A stretch of 64,000 nucleotides of DNA from Rouxiella sp. S1S-2 (GTDB lineage: Bacteria; Pseudomonadota; Gammaproteobacteria; Enterobacterales; Enterobacteriaceae), in NCBI RefSeq assembly GCF_009208105.1, contig NZ_WFKL01000001.1, positions 930,001-994,000 on the forward strand, written 5' to 3'. The notes beneath the pieces were generated by a model. That model searched no databases. It saw only the letters and a list, made by a program, of their open reading frames with translations, and had not been told where the DNA came from. Positions 28,613 to 37,568 of this stretch are shown piece by piece. The position numbers and the translations under genes were made by a program. How positions within the stretch are numbered: position 1 is the stretch's first letter; every line of letters starts with the position of its first letter.

Positions 28613-30115
28613 TTATTTTTTATTAAAAGCTTCATTGATAGCGTATTGCGCGATATTTTCTTCGCTAATATCGTCACCTGTTAATTCCGCTGCGATTTTT
28701 CCCTGTCGCATGACTAATACGCGGTCAGAAATACGCATAATTTCCTGCATCTCTGACGATACGACCACGACGGCTTTACCTTCTTGAGCTAATTTTTCAA
28801 TCAGGTTATAAATTTCCGATTTGGCACCGATATCAATTCCGCGCGTTGGCTCGTCAAAGAGGAAAACTTTAGTATCCGCTGCGACCCAGCGACCGATAAT
28901 CACTTTTTGCTGATTTCCTCCGCTTAATAAACCAATATGCTTATCAATATCCAGCGGACGAAGTTTTAATTCTGACATCACCTGCAGCGCGGCATCAGCC
29001 AGCTTCGATTTTTTAATAAAACCGTTACGGGTGTAATTATGCATTTTAGGCAGTGCCATATTGACGGCCACTGAACGCTGCTTAATGATGCCCTCTTTTT
29101 TACGGTCTTCCGGTACCAGTCCGATACCGGCTTTAATCGCGTTTGACACGTTGAGCTTGTGAATTTGTTCGCCGTTGACATAAACGGAACCGCTGGTTTT
29201 ATGATCTATCCCAGCAATCAGCTTCAATAACTCGGTGCGCCCTGAACCGACCAGGCCAGCAATGCCGAGGACTTCACCCGCCTGGACGCTAAAGCTGGCG
29301 GGTAAAACGTCTTTTCCACGGCCGAGATCTTCGACTTTGAGGATCTGTTTATCGGTTATAAACGACTGATGCTGTACTTTTTCAAGCTTGCGGCCGATCA
29401 TCTTCGACACGATAGACTCTTCGGTTTCGTCCCTGATATTCACCACGCCCACCTGCCTGCCGTCGCGCATAATGGTGGCGCGATCGCAGATCCTGAAGAT
29501 CTCGTTCATCTTGTGCGATACGTAAACGATCGACACTTTCATCGATTTGAGATCTGCAATCAGCTCCGCAAGACGGTCAAACTCGGTGGGCGTCAGGCTG
29601 GAGGTCGGTTCATCCATGGCAATAATTTTTGCGTCATCGAGCAATGCGCGAGCGATCTCGACGATCTGCTGCTGGGCAACTTTCAAGTTCTTGATGGGTT
29701 CGTCGGGGTTGATCGACGGATCCAGCTGTTTCAGGATAGTTTTTGCGCGTTCGAGCTGCGCTTTTTTGTTAACAAACAGCCCTTTGTAGTGCGTTATCGG
29801 GCGACCCAAAAACATATTCTGAGCAACGGAGAGTTCAGGGACATGCTGCAACTCCTGATGAATCATTGCGATACCGGCCTGGCGTGCAGACAGCGGGTTT
29901 TTCATCTTGATGATATTGCCATCAACCATGATTTCCCCGGCATTGGCTTCGCGTACGCCGGACAGGATGTTGAGCAGGGTCGATTTACCTGCGCCGTTTT
30001 CGCCGATCAGTGCGTGAACTTCTCCCGGCACGACCGAAAAATTCACCCCTTCAATGGCCGCAACGCTACCGTAAATTTTGGTCATTCCCTGCATACTTAA
30101 ACGATAATTTTCCAT
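28613..30115 (-). CDS. RbsA-type sugar ABC ATPase (tandem nucleotide-binding domains)
   Basis: A 500-residue protein with two ATPase domains. The first is canonical (Walker A GENGAGKST, Walker B IIAMDEPTSSL, VSHKMNEIFRI). The second has the RbsA-type degenerate Walker A (GLVGSGRTELL) but keeps LSGGNQQKVIIGRW and FLFDEPTRGID. GGAGG precedes the ATG, 20 bp after the binding-protein gene. Confidence 0.93.
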   Translation of the reverse strand: MENYRLSMQGMTKIYGSVAAIEGVNFSVVPGEVHALIGENGAGKSTLLNILSGVREANAGEIMVDGNIIKMKNPLSARQAGIAMIHQELQHVPELSVAQNMFLGRPITHYKGLFVNKKAQLERAKTILKQLDPSINPDEPIKNLKVAQQQIVEIARALLDDAKIIAMDEPTSSLTPTEFDRLAELIADLKSMKVSIVYVSHKMNEIFRICDRATIMRDGRQVGVVNIRDETEESIVSKMIGRKLEKVQHQSFITDKQILKVEDLGRGKDVLPASFSVQAGEVLGIAGLVGSGRTELLKLIAGIDHKTSGSVYVNGEQIHKLNVSNAIKAGIGLVPEDRKKEGIIKQRSVAVNMALPKMHNYTRNGFIKKSKLADAALQVMSELKLRPLDIDKHIGLLSGGNQQKVIIGRWVAADTKVFLFDEPTRGIDIGAKSEIYNLIEKLAQEGKAVVVVSSEMQEIMRISDRVLVMRQGKIAAELTGDDISEENIAQYAINEAFNKK

Positions 30116-30135
30116 ACCCCCTCCGCTGCTTTTAA

Positions 30136-31179
30136 TTATTTTTGTTGCTCAAGGAGTTTGCGTAGCTTCTCGTTATCTTTAGTCGAGAAAGCATCAGCAT
30201 TGTCTTGGGTAATCAGGGCCTGCGGCGTTGAAACCACGCGGGAGATCTTTTGTCCGTCGATGAGGCGTAGCATGACGTTCATCGCGACTTCACCGGTCAG
30301 CACCGGGAAACTGTCTACGGTGCCGGTCAGCTCACCGCGTTTGATTGAAGCATAGGCATCGGAAATACCGTCGGTACCGAATACCGCCGTTTGCTTACTT
30401 TTACCGGCGGAACGCACCGCTTCAACCACGCCCAGCGCCATGCCGTCATTATTGGCATAGAATCCAATCAAATCAGGGTATTGCTGCAAAATGGTCGACG
30501 CCGCGTCGTAGGCTTTTTCGCGGCTCCAGTTGGCGGGAACGCTGGCGACGACTTTAAATTTAGGGTTTGCCGAGATAGTTTCACGGAACCCTTTAGTACG
30601 CTGGCCCGCGGCGTATACGCCGGGCTGACCTTCAATAATCGCTACGCTGCCGCCGTTCGGATAGTGCTGAATGAACCACTGCGCCACGCGTACGCCATTG
30701 TCTTTTTGCACGTTGCCCACATAGTGCGCGGCGTTTGGCATCACGGCGTCGTTAACGTTAACCACTGAAACGCCTTTGCTTTGTGCCACTTCATAGGCGG
30801 GCTGCAGATTGGCATCGGTCTGCGGTGAAACCAGTAGGCCATTAAAGCCTTCGGCAATCAGGGTTTCAGCGATGGAGAGCTGACCCAGTTGATCGTCTTC
30901 GTTAGCGGCAGCCTGATAGGCGAAGGTGAAACCGTCCTTATCCGCCACGTTTTTATAACCTTGGCCGAGTGAGCGCCAGTATTCATTAGTCAGCGTCTTG
31001 GAGACACCGCCAATTTTCAGCTTGGCGTTAGGTTTCGGCATCGGGCCGTATTTCGCGTCGAGCTGTGTCCAGTCGGTGCGGTCTTGCTCGGTATCCGACT
31101 GCAAAGGCGGCAGTTCGGCGGCATAAACGCTGGTGCTGAGTAGGGCTGAGGCGATTGCCATTAATAGCAACTTTTTCAT
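30136..31179 (-). CDS. RbsB-type periplasmic sugar-binding protein
   Basis: A 347-residue type I periplasmic binding protein. The signal peptide MKKLLLMAIASALLSTSVYA is followed by a type I fold (LSIAETLIAEGFNGLLVSPQ, YYVGNVQKDNG-like HYVGNVQKDNGVRVAQWF, GFYANNDGMALGVVEAVR). These bind monosaccharides or small polyols. AAAGGA precedes the ATG. It is placed between the TIM-barrel gene and the RbsA gene of the same operon. Confidence 0.9.
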   Translation of the reverse strand: MKKLLLMAIASALLSTSVYAAELPPLQSDTEQDRTDWTQLDAKYGPMPKPNAKLKIGGVSKTLTNEYWRSLGQGYKNVADKDGFTFAYQAAANEDDQLGQLSIAETLIAEGFNGLLVSPQTDANLQPAYEVAQSKGVSVVNVNDAVMPNAAHYVGNVQKDNGVRVAQWFIQHYPNGGSVAIIEGQPGVYAAGQRTKGFRETISANPKFKVVASVPANWSREKAYDAASTILQQYPDLIGFYANNDGMALGVVEAVRSAGKSKQTAVFGTDGISDAYASIKRGELTGTVDSFPVLTGEVAMNVMLRLIDGQKISRVVSTPQALITQDNADAFSTKDNEKLRKLLEQQK

Positions 31180-31255
31180 GTTCTATCCTTTATTGTTATG
31201 AGGTATTTGGGGGGTGTCACAACCTTAAGGCTGCGCATCTCCTCTGTAGGGATTC

Positions 31256-32236
31256 TTATTGTGCAAACATGATGTCATTTATAATCAGCTGTGAGGCTAC
31301 CGCGTCTTGTTGACTGATAGCGGCGTGCAGCGCCGGATTGTCGTCCAGTTTTTCACACAGTTTAAGCAGGCGTTTGACGGTCGCGATGTTGGCCTGTGCT
31401 TCACGAACCGGGTCCAGACCGCTGGCGTCCGGGAAGGTATCAAAGTAGTAGGCACCCTGATAACCGTCACGCTTCATCTGCCACAGGAATTCAAGCGTCG
31501 CTTTTGGATTCACCGAGGCCACCATCAGACCATCATCGCGCTTGCCCCAGCCGTCGTTGCAGTCAAGTCCCAAAAGGCGGGAGCGGCGTGAAACCATGGC
31601 GGCGGCGTAGGCCGGAATTTCGTTGGCGTACAGTACGTGGGCAAAATCGAGGGTGATACCCAAATTCGGACAGCCGGCTTCCTCTACCGCAATCAAGCAG
31701 GTGGTGACGTTAGGGAAGATTGCAAAGGCGCGCGGTTCGTTAGGTTTGTATTCAATGCTGATATCGCAGTCCGGTGCGTATTCGGCGATTTCGCGCACCG
31801 CGCTCACCGCGTCGTCCCAGATTTTTTTGTAGTCCGCCTGGAAGCAGTAGTCAAAGCCGTCTTGCCCCATCCACAGGGTCATCAGGGTTGAGCCAAACTC
31901 TCGGCCTGCGTCAATGCCGCGCTTGGTCAGCTCAATGGCCTTGCGGCGAATTTCAGGGTTGGGATTGGTGAAGGCACCAATTTTAAACTCTGGCGCATCC
32001 CAGCGCATTTGCATGCCGTTGACCGCCAGTCCTACGTCTTCGATTCTTTTGCGAAGCGCAGGAATGTCAGTCGTGATGTGCTGTGGATAATTTAAATCCA
32101 GGTGAGTTAATCCTTCAACCGTCGAGGCACGTTCAATCATTTGTAACACAGACGGTTTGCCCTGCTGGCCTGGCCAGTAAAGGTGTGCCCCAGAGGCAAA
32201 TGAGTTCAAACGTGTAGCAAATTTTAGTTCAGACAT
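31256..32236 (-). CDS. Xylose-isomerase-like TIM-barrel protein (sugar isomerase/epimerase)
   Basis: A 326-residue AP-endonuclease-2/xylose isomerase-like TIM barrel. Characteristic segments are TLMTLWMGQDGFDYCFQADY, the metal-ligand strand DISIEYKPNEP, NLGITLDFAHVLYA and LLGLDCNDGWGKRDD. The ATG at 32236 (MSELKFATR) follows AAGGA with good spacing; the frame continues 46 codons upstream without family similarity. It is the first gene of the operon and therefore probably the first enzyme acting on the imported sugar, followed by the PfkB kinase. Members include L-rhamnose, D-tagatose and D-apiose isomerases; which applies cannot be told here. Confidence 0.82.
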   Translation of the reverse strand: MSELKFATRLNSFASGAHLYWPGQQGKPSVLQMIERASTVEGLTHLDLNYPQHITTDIPALRKRIEDVGLAVNGMQMRWDAPEFKIGAFTNPNPEIRRKAIELTKRGIDAGREFGSTLMTLWMGQDGFDYCFQADYKKIWDDAVSAVREIAEYAPDCDISIEYKPNEPRAFAIFPNVTTCLIAVEEAGCPNLGITLDFAHVLYANEIPAYAAAMVSRRSRLLGLDCNDGWGKRDDGLMVASVNPKATLEFLWQMKRDGYQGAYYFDTFPDASGLDPVREAQANIATVKRLLKLCEKLDDNPALHAAISQQDAVASQLIINDIMFAQ

Positions 32237-32552
32237 TTGTCTTCCTTTATAAATTGAACGTGATGTACTTTCCAGCTTTACGTTATTTTGTGAAGTTATG
32301 TGATTATTAGATCTTGCTGTCATGGATTTCAAGATTAAAAAATACTCAAATTTTGAATTTGAGAGGGTATTCACAGTTTTGCTTATTTCTGCATTGTGGT
32401 TGGGTAAATCTTTGCTTTTTTCTTGCAGGAAGGCGTGTGGTTTACAGGCTGGTAAATCAAGGGCAGAGAAGTCTTCCGAACGAAGGTGTTAAGCTACAAG
32501 TTTACTTTTTATTTATTTTTTGTGAAGTAATGGCTTCGGTATAAATAAGAGA
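32237..32552. other. Promoter interval upstream of the TIM-barrel operon
   Basis: A 316-bp AT-rich gap. It holds the leader of the minus-strand operon, the palindrome listed separately at 32345-32363, and no credible gene. The preceding operon ends just to the right with its own terminator. Confidence 0.5.
32345..32363. promoter_or_regulatory. Perfect palindrome, candidate RpiR operator
   Basis: CTCAAATT-TTG-AATTTGAG is an exact 8-bp inverted repeat with a 3-base centre, about 110 bp upstream of the TIM-barrel start. The size and symmetry suit a dimeric repressor, and the only regulator in the operon is the RpiR protein. Confidence 0.5.
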
Positions 32553-32579
32553 CTCGGTGAGCGTGGATTGCCCACCGAG
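32553..32579 (-). terminator. Terminator of the SMP-30 operon
   Basis: A stem CTCGGTG / CACCGAG lies 5 bp past the stop of the minus-strand lactonase gene and reads into TCTCTTATTT on that strand. Confidence 0.65.
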
Positions 32580-32583
32580 CGGA

Positions 32584-33456
32584 TTATGCAGAGATTAAGC
32601 GGATGCGATAAAGCGAGGTGGTGGCGGTGATGTAAAGCTCATTGCCCTCGGCACCGCCCAACGTACAGTTAGACACGCGTTCGGGTACGGGGATTTTTCC
32701 CGTTTGATTGCCCTGTGGGTCGAAAATAATCACCCCGTCTTCGCAGCTGCAAAATATATTGCCATGGCTATCGATGCAAAAACCGTCGGGAATGCCGGGT
32801 GAAACGTGGGTGAAAAATTTACCGGCACCCAGTTTATTTCCCTCCACCGGAAACACTCTCAGCTCGCGGCGTCCCAGCGTGGGGAAATCAACAATGGACA
32901 TATCGGCGACGTAAAGCAGGCTTTCGTCCGGTGAAAAGGCCAGACCGTTGGGGCGCTGTACGTCGCTGGTGGCGATGCTCAATGCGCCGTCCCGTGGGTC
33001 AAAGCAGTAAACGTAGCAGCCGATCACCTGACTCTCGGATTTGTACCCCTCTTCGTCATTGATGATGCCGTAGGGAGGGTCGGTAAACCAAAGGGTGCCG
33101 TCCGAACGCACCACGACATCGTTGGGCGAATTGAAGCGTTTGCCGTCAACTCGCTCAACCAGCAGCGTGACTTCGCCGTTGTGTTCCGTTCGGCTGATGC
33201 CACGCCTTCCGTGCTCGCAGCTGACAATTCTGCCCTCAGTATCCAACGCATTGCCGTTAGCAAAGTTCGATGAGGCGCGAAACAGGCTGACGCCCTCGGA
33301 CGCTGACCAGCGGAACATCCGGTTGCCTTTTACGTCGCTGAATATCAGCGAATTTTTATGCGGCAGCCATACCGGACCTTCTGCCCAGATGGCAGGTGAG
33401 CAAAGCTTTTCAAGCGAATTATCCGGCGCGAACGCCGGTTTATTGACGTCGGACAT
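32584..33456 (-). CDS. SMP-30/gluconolactonase/LRE-family lactonase
   Basis: A 290-residue six-bladed beta-propeller that hydrolyses sugar lactones to acids. Family signatures are WAEGPVWLPHKNSLIFSDV with the metal-binding Glu, FNSPNDVVVRSDGTLWFTDP, NGLAFSPDESLLYVAD and IPDGFCIDSHGNIFCS with the catalytic Asp. No signal peptide, so cytoplasmic. GGGAG precedes the ATG, 14 bp after the binding-protein gene. It is the last gene of an operon otherwise made of an ABC importer, and implies an oxidative route through a lactone. The dehydrogenase that would form the lactone is not in the operon. Confidence 0.88.
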   Translation of the reverse strand: MSDVNKPAFAPDNSLEKLCSPAIWAEGPVWLPHKNSLIFSDVKGNRMFRWSASEGVSLFRASSNFANGNALDTEGRIVSCEHGRRGISRTEHNGEVTLLVERVDGKRFNSPNDVVVRSDGTLWFTDPPYGIINDEEGYKSESQVIGCYVYCFDPRDGALSIATSDVQRPNGLAFSPDESLLYVADMSIVDFPTLGRRELRVFPVEGNKLGAGKFFTHVSPGIPDGFCIDSHGNIFCSCEDGVIIFDPQGNQTGKIPVPERVSNCTLGGAEGNELYITATTSLYRIRLISA

Positions 33457-33470
33457 GATTTTCTCCCGCG

Positions 33471-34577
33471 CTACTTCACGCCCCAGATAGCTTTGTAATG
33501 ACCCTGATAATCGTTTTGTGGGTCAAACATATTATTTTTACCGCCGTCACTGCCGATATTGTCGCGAGTGACCAGATGCGCGGGCGTCACGTAGCCAGAA
33601 GGTGGCTGTTTAGCGAAGGCGCGGTTCAGCTCATCGAGCAGCTGCCAGCCGTGCAGTTTCAGCGGTTCAGGCACCGTAGCCGATTGGCTGTCACCGGAGC
33701 GAATGCGCTGGTAGGCAGAGATTGAGCCATCCCCGGCGGAAATGTTGAACGGGGCTTTATCGCCCCCTTTGCCTGCAGTTTTCAGCGACGGGGCCATAAA
33801 ATCAAAGTACAAGTCGTTGATAGCTAACGCGTATTGGAATTTATCGCCGTATTTCTGCAGCAGACTAAAGGTCATTGACGGCATGCGGTTGGCGGTGTCG
33901 GCCAGCGGCGTATCAATAAACTCGAGCACCTGGCATCCGCTGCATTTTTCTATTTCCTTCTTCATTACATTGGCCTTATCCAACGCAATTTGGTACAGCG
34001 AATCGGTAAAGATCAGCACTTTTGCCTGACCGTTTGACTTCACTACCGCGTACTGCGCGGCAATTTCCGACACCTGAGTGGAGTCTGAGGTCACGTTATA
34101 GAAAACGTTGTATTTCGGGATCGGGCCAGGCTCGGGCACCGCGTGCCAGGCAACCAGGGTGATGCCTTCACTGATGGCTTTTTTCAGGGGGATTTTTGCC
34201 ACGTTGGGATTCCAGCCGCCTATCACGATGCCGTCGGGCTTTTGCGCAATAGCCTGATTCAATGACGAAAGCTGGTCTTTGATGGAGCCGCCGCCGTCGA
34301 GGGTTTCAAGCTTCCATCCCGCCGCTGCTGCCGCCTCGCTCAGGCCCTGCTGCACACCTTGAACGCCACCGTTTTTCATATCCGAGGCAATAAAGATAAT
34401 GCGTTTTCCAGCCACCAGTTTAGGACCGGTGGTGGGGCCATCCCATTGGGTGACCGGTGCGGTAGCTTTCTCTACCGCCAGTTTTGCCTGATCCAGATAG
34501 GCATCAGCCCACGCGGCAGTAGAACTGAATAGGGCGCTGCTTAATACTATTCCGACTAAGAGGTTTTTTGATTTCAT
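33471..34577 (-). CDS. Periplasmic sugar-binding protein, type I (second system)
   Basis: A 368-residue binding protein with signal peptide MKSKNLLVGIVLSSALFSST followed by AAWADAYLDQAK. The mature part has the type I fold (KRIIFIASDMKNGGVQGVQQ, QKPDGIVIGGWNPN, ILVAWH-like TLVAWHAVPEPGP, ALAINDLYFDFM). Two close cysteines (CSGC) may form a disulphide. It is more diverged from RbsB than the other binding protein here. GGAG precedes the ATG. It is the third gene of the operon ATPase-permease-SBP-lactonase. Confidence 0.85.
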   Translation of the reverse strand: MKSKNLLVGIVLSSALFSSTAAWADAYLDQAKLAVEKATAPVTQWDGPTTGPKLVAGKRIIFIASDMKNGGVQGVQQGLSEAAAAAGWKLETLDGGGSIKDQLSSLNQAIAQKPDGIVIGGWNPNVAKIPLKKAISEGITLVAWHAVPEPGPIPKYNVFYNVTSDSTQVSEIAAQYAVVKSNGQAKVLIFTDSLYQIALDKANVMKKEIEKCSGCQVLEFIDTPLADTANRMPSMTFSLLQKYGDKFQYALAINDLYFDFMAPSLKTAGKGGDKAPFNISAGDGSISAYQRIRSGDSQSATVPEPLKLHGWQLLDELNRAFAKQPPSGYVTPAHLVTRDNIGSDGGKNNMFDPQNDYQGHYKAIWGVK

Positions 34578-34596
34578 TATTGTTCTCCAGTGTGAC

Positions 34597-35688
34597 TTAT
34601 GGCCGCAAATCGGTTTCGGGGGTAGGGGATGACTCTTTTTTGATGACGGCCTGACTGCGTTGCACCGCCTTTTGATTCAATAAACGGCGGCGCTGCGCAT
34701 AGCCCGCTAGGGTTATCGACAGCAGCAAGGTGACACCGTTAAACAGCGGTTCGACCCAGAAGTCGCCGCCAAACTGCTGAATACCGGCAATGCCGATCGC
34801 CAGTACCGAGATGCCGACCACCGTGCCCCAGACGTTGACGCGGCCCGGTCTGATGGTTGTGCTGCCTAAAAATGCGCCGACCAACGCCGGTAATAAGTAG
34901 TCCATGCCGACGCTGGCCTGGCCCACGCCCTGCTCGGAGGCGATCAGTACGCCGGTGAAACCGGTCAACACGCTGGAGGCAATGAACGCGCCGATGGTGA
35001 AGCGATTAACGGAAATGCCGTTCAGCCTTGCCGCTGCCGGATTGCCCCCAACGGCATACATGCAGCGGCCAAGCGGGGTGTGTTCGGTGATGAGCCACAA
35101 CACGACTGCGACCAGCAACACATAGAAGGCAACGATGGGAATGCCTGCAATTTCCGTATGATGAATCGCGGTAAACGCATCAGGCAAATCACCCACAATC
35201 TGGCGCCCCCCGGAGTGCCATAGGGCAATGGCGTACAGCACGGTGCCGGAACCCAGCGTGGCAACAAAACTGTCGATGTCGGCCAGTGCGACCAAAATGC
35301 CGTTCAGCAGCCCGTAAAGTGCGGAAAGCACCAGCACGGCTATCACCGCAAACTCCCACGAGAAGCCGTATTGTACTTGCAGGGTGATGGCCAAAATGTG
35401 CCAAAGCACGATGCCGAAGCCGACGTTGAGGTCAATTTTACCGACAATCATCGGAATCGTGGCCGCCAGCGCCAGCAGGGCAATTTTCGACTTACTGGAG
35501 AGAATGGCCTGCAGCGTGAGCATTGAGGCAAACGACGGCGTTGCCAGCGAGAAGAAAATTACCAGCGCGACGCACAGCAGCAACAGGCCGTAGCGGGTGA
35601 GGATTTGCATACTCCACGGGCCAGCACCGTGCTGACGAAGGCTAACGCGCTGTTCTAACGCGGTTGATTTTACAGATGTTTTTGACAT
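34597..35688 (-). CDS. RbsC-type sugar ABC permease (second system)
   Basis: A 363-residue membrane permease with the family segments MIVGKIDLNVGFG (variant of the SGGIDLSVG motif), GGNPAAARLNGISV and GTVVGISVLAIGIAGIQ. About nine membrane spans; a C-terminal basic tail (RRRLLNQKAVQRSQAVIKKE) is longer than usual. It lies 19 bp before the binding-protein gene and 68 bp after the ATPase. Confidence 0.88.
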   Translation of the reverse strand: MSKTSVKSTALEQRVSLRQHGAGPWSMQILTRYGLLLLCVALVIFFSLATPSFASMLTLQAILSSKSKIALLALAATIPMIVGKIDLNVGFGIVLWHILAITLQVQYGFSWEFAVIAVLVLSALYGLLNGILVALADIDSFVATLGSGTVLYAIALWHSGGRQIVGDLPDAFTAIHHTEIAGIPIVAFYVLLVAVVLWLITEHTPLGRCMYAVGGNPAAARLNGISVNRFTIGAFIASSVLTGFTGVLIASEQGVGQASVGMDYLLPALVGAFLGSTTIRPGRVNVWGTVVGISVLAIGIAGIQQFGGDFWVEPLFNGVTLLLSITLAGYAQRRRLLNQKAVQRSQAVIKKESSPTPETDLRP

Positions 35689-35756
35689 GACATTTTACGC
35701 CTCATAGTTCTTATTAAACGCTTAGCCAGACAGAATCAGTAGAGTGAAAGGTTTAA

Positions 35757-37295
35757 TCAGGATGTTGGAACGGTTTCCCCGGTGCTGGCAGAGGCCAACT
35801 CCAAAAGATTGGCAAACGAGACGCGCTCATTTTTGAGCTCGCCCACGACTTTGCCGCGGTTGAAGACCAGGGCACGGTTGCAGATGTGCGCTATCTCTTC
35901 GAAGTCAGTGGAAATAACCAGCACGGCCACGCCCTCTGCCAGTGATTTGTTTAACAGGTGATAGATTTCGGCACGGGCGCCAACGTCAACGCCGGCGGTG
36001 GGGTCTTCGAGGATCAGCAGCGGTGCGTTGAGATTCATCCAGCGCGCCATCACCACTTTTTGCTGATTGCCGCCGGAAAGGGCGCTGACGGTGGTGTTAA
36101 CGTCTTTTGGACGGATATCGAACAGCTGTACTTTCCACCAACTCGCGCCCGTTTCCTCGCGATTGCTGTAGCGCGAGAACAGTTTGTGCCCCGCGGTGCA
36201 AGGATTAAGAAACAGATTCTCTCTTACGCTCATGGTCATCACCAGGCTCTCCCCTGTGCGGTCACCCGCCACCAGTGAAACGCCTCTGTCGATTGCCTGA
36301 GCCGGTGTTGTGACGTCGTAGGGTTTATCTCGGAAAGTAATGCTGCCGGCATTTTTGTCGCGCAGTCCGAAAAGCAGTCGGCCAATCTCTTCCTGTCCGG
36401 CTCCGCGCAGTCCGGCCAGCGCCATCATTTCACCCGGCTGTAGCGAAAATGAGACTGGGCCAATTTCGCCAACGGATACGTCTTTTAATTCTAAAACGGC
36501 AGGCTTGTTGACGGGCAACGGCTCACGCTGATCGTCATCGACGCTTTCGCCGACGATCATGTGTACTAAATCGCGCAGGGAATAGTCAGCGGTTTTACCG
36601 CCGGCAACGTAGCGTCCGTCTCGCATGACGCAGACGCTGTCGGCAATCTCTATCACTTCGTCCAGGCGATGAGTGACATAAATCATGCCGACTTTTTTGG
36701 CGCGCAGGCGGTTAATTACGGCAAACAGGTGCCGCACGTCATTGGCGGGCAGCGAGGCCGTTGGCTCGTCCAGCACCAGCAGTTCGGCATTCACTGCCAC
36801 CGCGCGTGCAATGGCCAGCAGTGACTTTTCAGTACGAGAAAGTTCGAAAACGCGGGCGTCTGGATCAAGCGCAATACCGACGTCTTTCAACGCATCCAGA
36901 GCACACTGACGAATCGCTTTCCAGTTAATCAGCCCCATTCGACGTGGAAAACCCATCACCAACGCCATATTTTCGGCAACGGTCATCCACTCGATCAGGC
37001 CGAGATCTTGATGGATAAAAGCGATCGGCTGCTTTGAACCACTTTTAAGCTCTGCCGCCGAGCCGATGCTGTTCCCCTGAAATAAAATTTCACCGCCGTC
37101 GCGCTGATAAACGCCTGCCAGTACTTTTATTAGCGTCGACTTGCCTGCTCCATTTTCACCGAGCAGGGCCAATACTTCCCCCGGAAGGACCTGCAGGCTG
37201 ACATCGTTTACCGCGACGTTGCCCCCGAAGCGTTTGACGATATGGTTGAGAGAGAGAATGGGCCGATCGTTGCCTGGATAATTGTCGTTTTGCAT
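35757..37295 (-). CDS. RbsA-type sugar ABC ATPase (second system)
   Basis: A 512-residue tandem ATPase. Domain 1: Walker A GENGAGKST, signature LSRTEKSLLAIARA, Walker B LLVLDEPTASL. Domain 2: degenerate Walker A (GLRGAGQEEIGRL), signature LSGGNQQKVVMARW and LLILEDPTAGVD, in which the Walker B Asp-Glu pair reads Glu-Asp. The ATG at 37295 (MQNDNYPG) follows AAGGGCGTAAAG; the frame extends 13 codons further. It is the first gene of its operon, divergent from the IclR gene. Confidence 0.9.
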   Translation of the reverse strand: MQNDNYPGNDRPILSLNHIVKRFGGNVAVNDVSLQVLPGEVLALLGENGAGKSTLIKVLAGVYQRDGGEILFQGNSIGSAAELKSGSKQPIAFIHQDLGLIEWMTVAENMALVMGFPRRMGLINWKAIRQCALDALKDVGIALDPDARVFELSRTEKSLLAIARAVAVNAELLVLDEPTASLPANDVRHLFAVINRLRAKKVGMIYVTHRLDEVIEIADSVCVMRDGRYVAGGKTADYSLRDLVHMIVGESVDDDQREPLPVNKPAVLELKDVSVGEIGPVSFSLQPGEMMALAGLRGAGQEEIGRLLFGLRDKNAGSITFRDKPYDVTTPAQAIDRGVSLVAGDRTGESLVMTMSVRENLFLNPCTAGHKLFSRYSNREETGASWWKVQLFDIRPKDVNTTVSALSGGNQQKVVMARWMNLNAPLLILEDPTAGVDVGARAEIYHLLNKSLAEGVAVLVISTDFEEIAHICNRALVFNRGKVVGELKNERVSFANLLELASASTGETVPTS

Positions 37296-37371
37296 CTTTA
37301 CGCCCTTATGAACGCCATGCTGGTTTACCGGCAAAATGGAAAGTGCTGAACGTCTGGTCTACTATCACACT

Positions 37372-37387
37372 GCATATTTCAATATGC
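37372..37387. promoter_or_regulatory. Perfect palindrome, candidate IclR-type operator
   Basis: GCATATT-TC-AATATGC is an exact 7-bp inverted repeat with a 2-base centre, 77 bp upstream of the ABC ATPase start in the divergent gap (37296-37568). The location suits control of both the IclR gene and the transporter operon. Confidence 0.5.
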
Positions 37388-37568
37388 GAAACCTGATTTC
37401 AAAAATACTATGCGGTTTGTGCGGAATAATCAAAGATGTGGGTGATTTTATTTATGTTAAAAATCATAATCTTAATTATTATGTTGCTTAAATGTGACCG
37501 GTAACACACTTTCACCTCAGTGCGAAAAGGGTGATAGTCTTGGATTTTGGATCCTGAGGAAACGCGGA

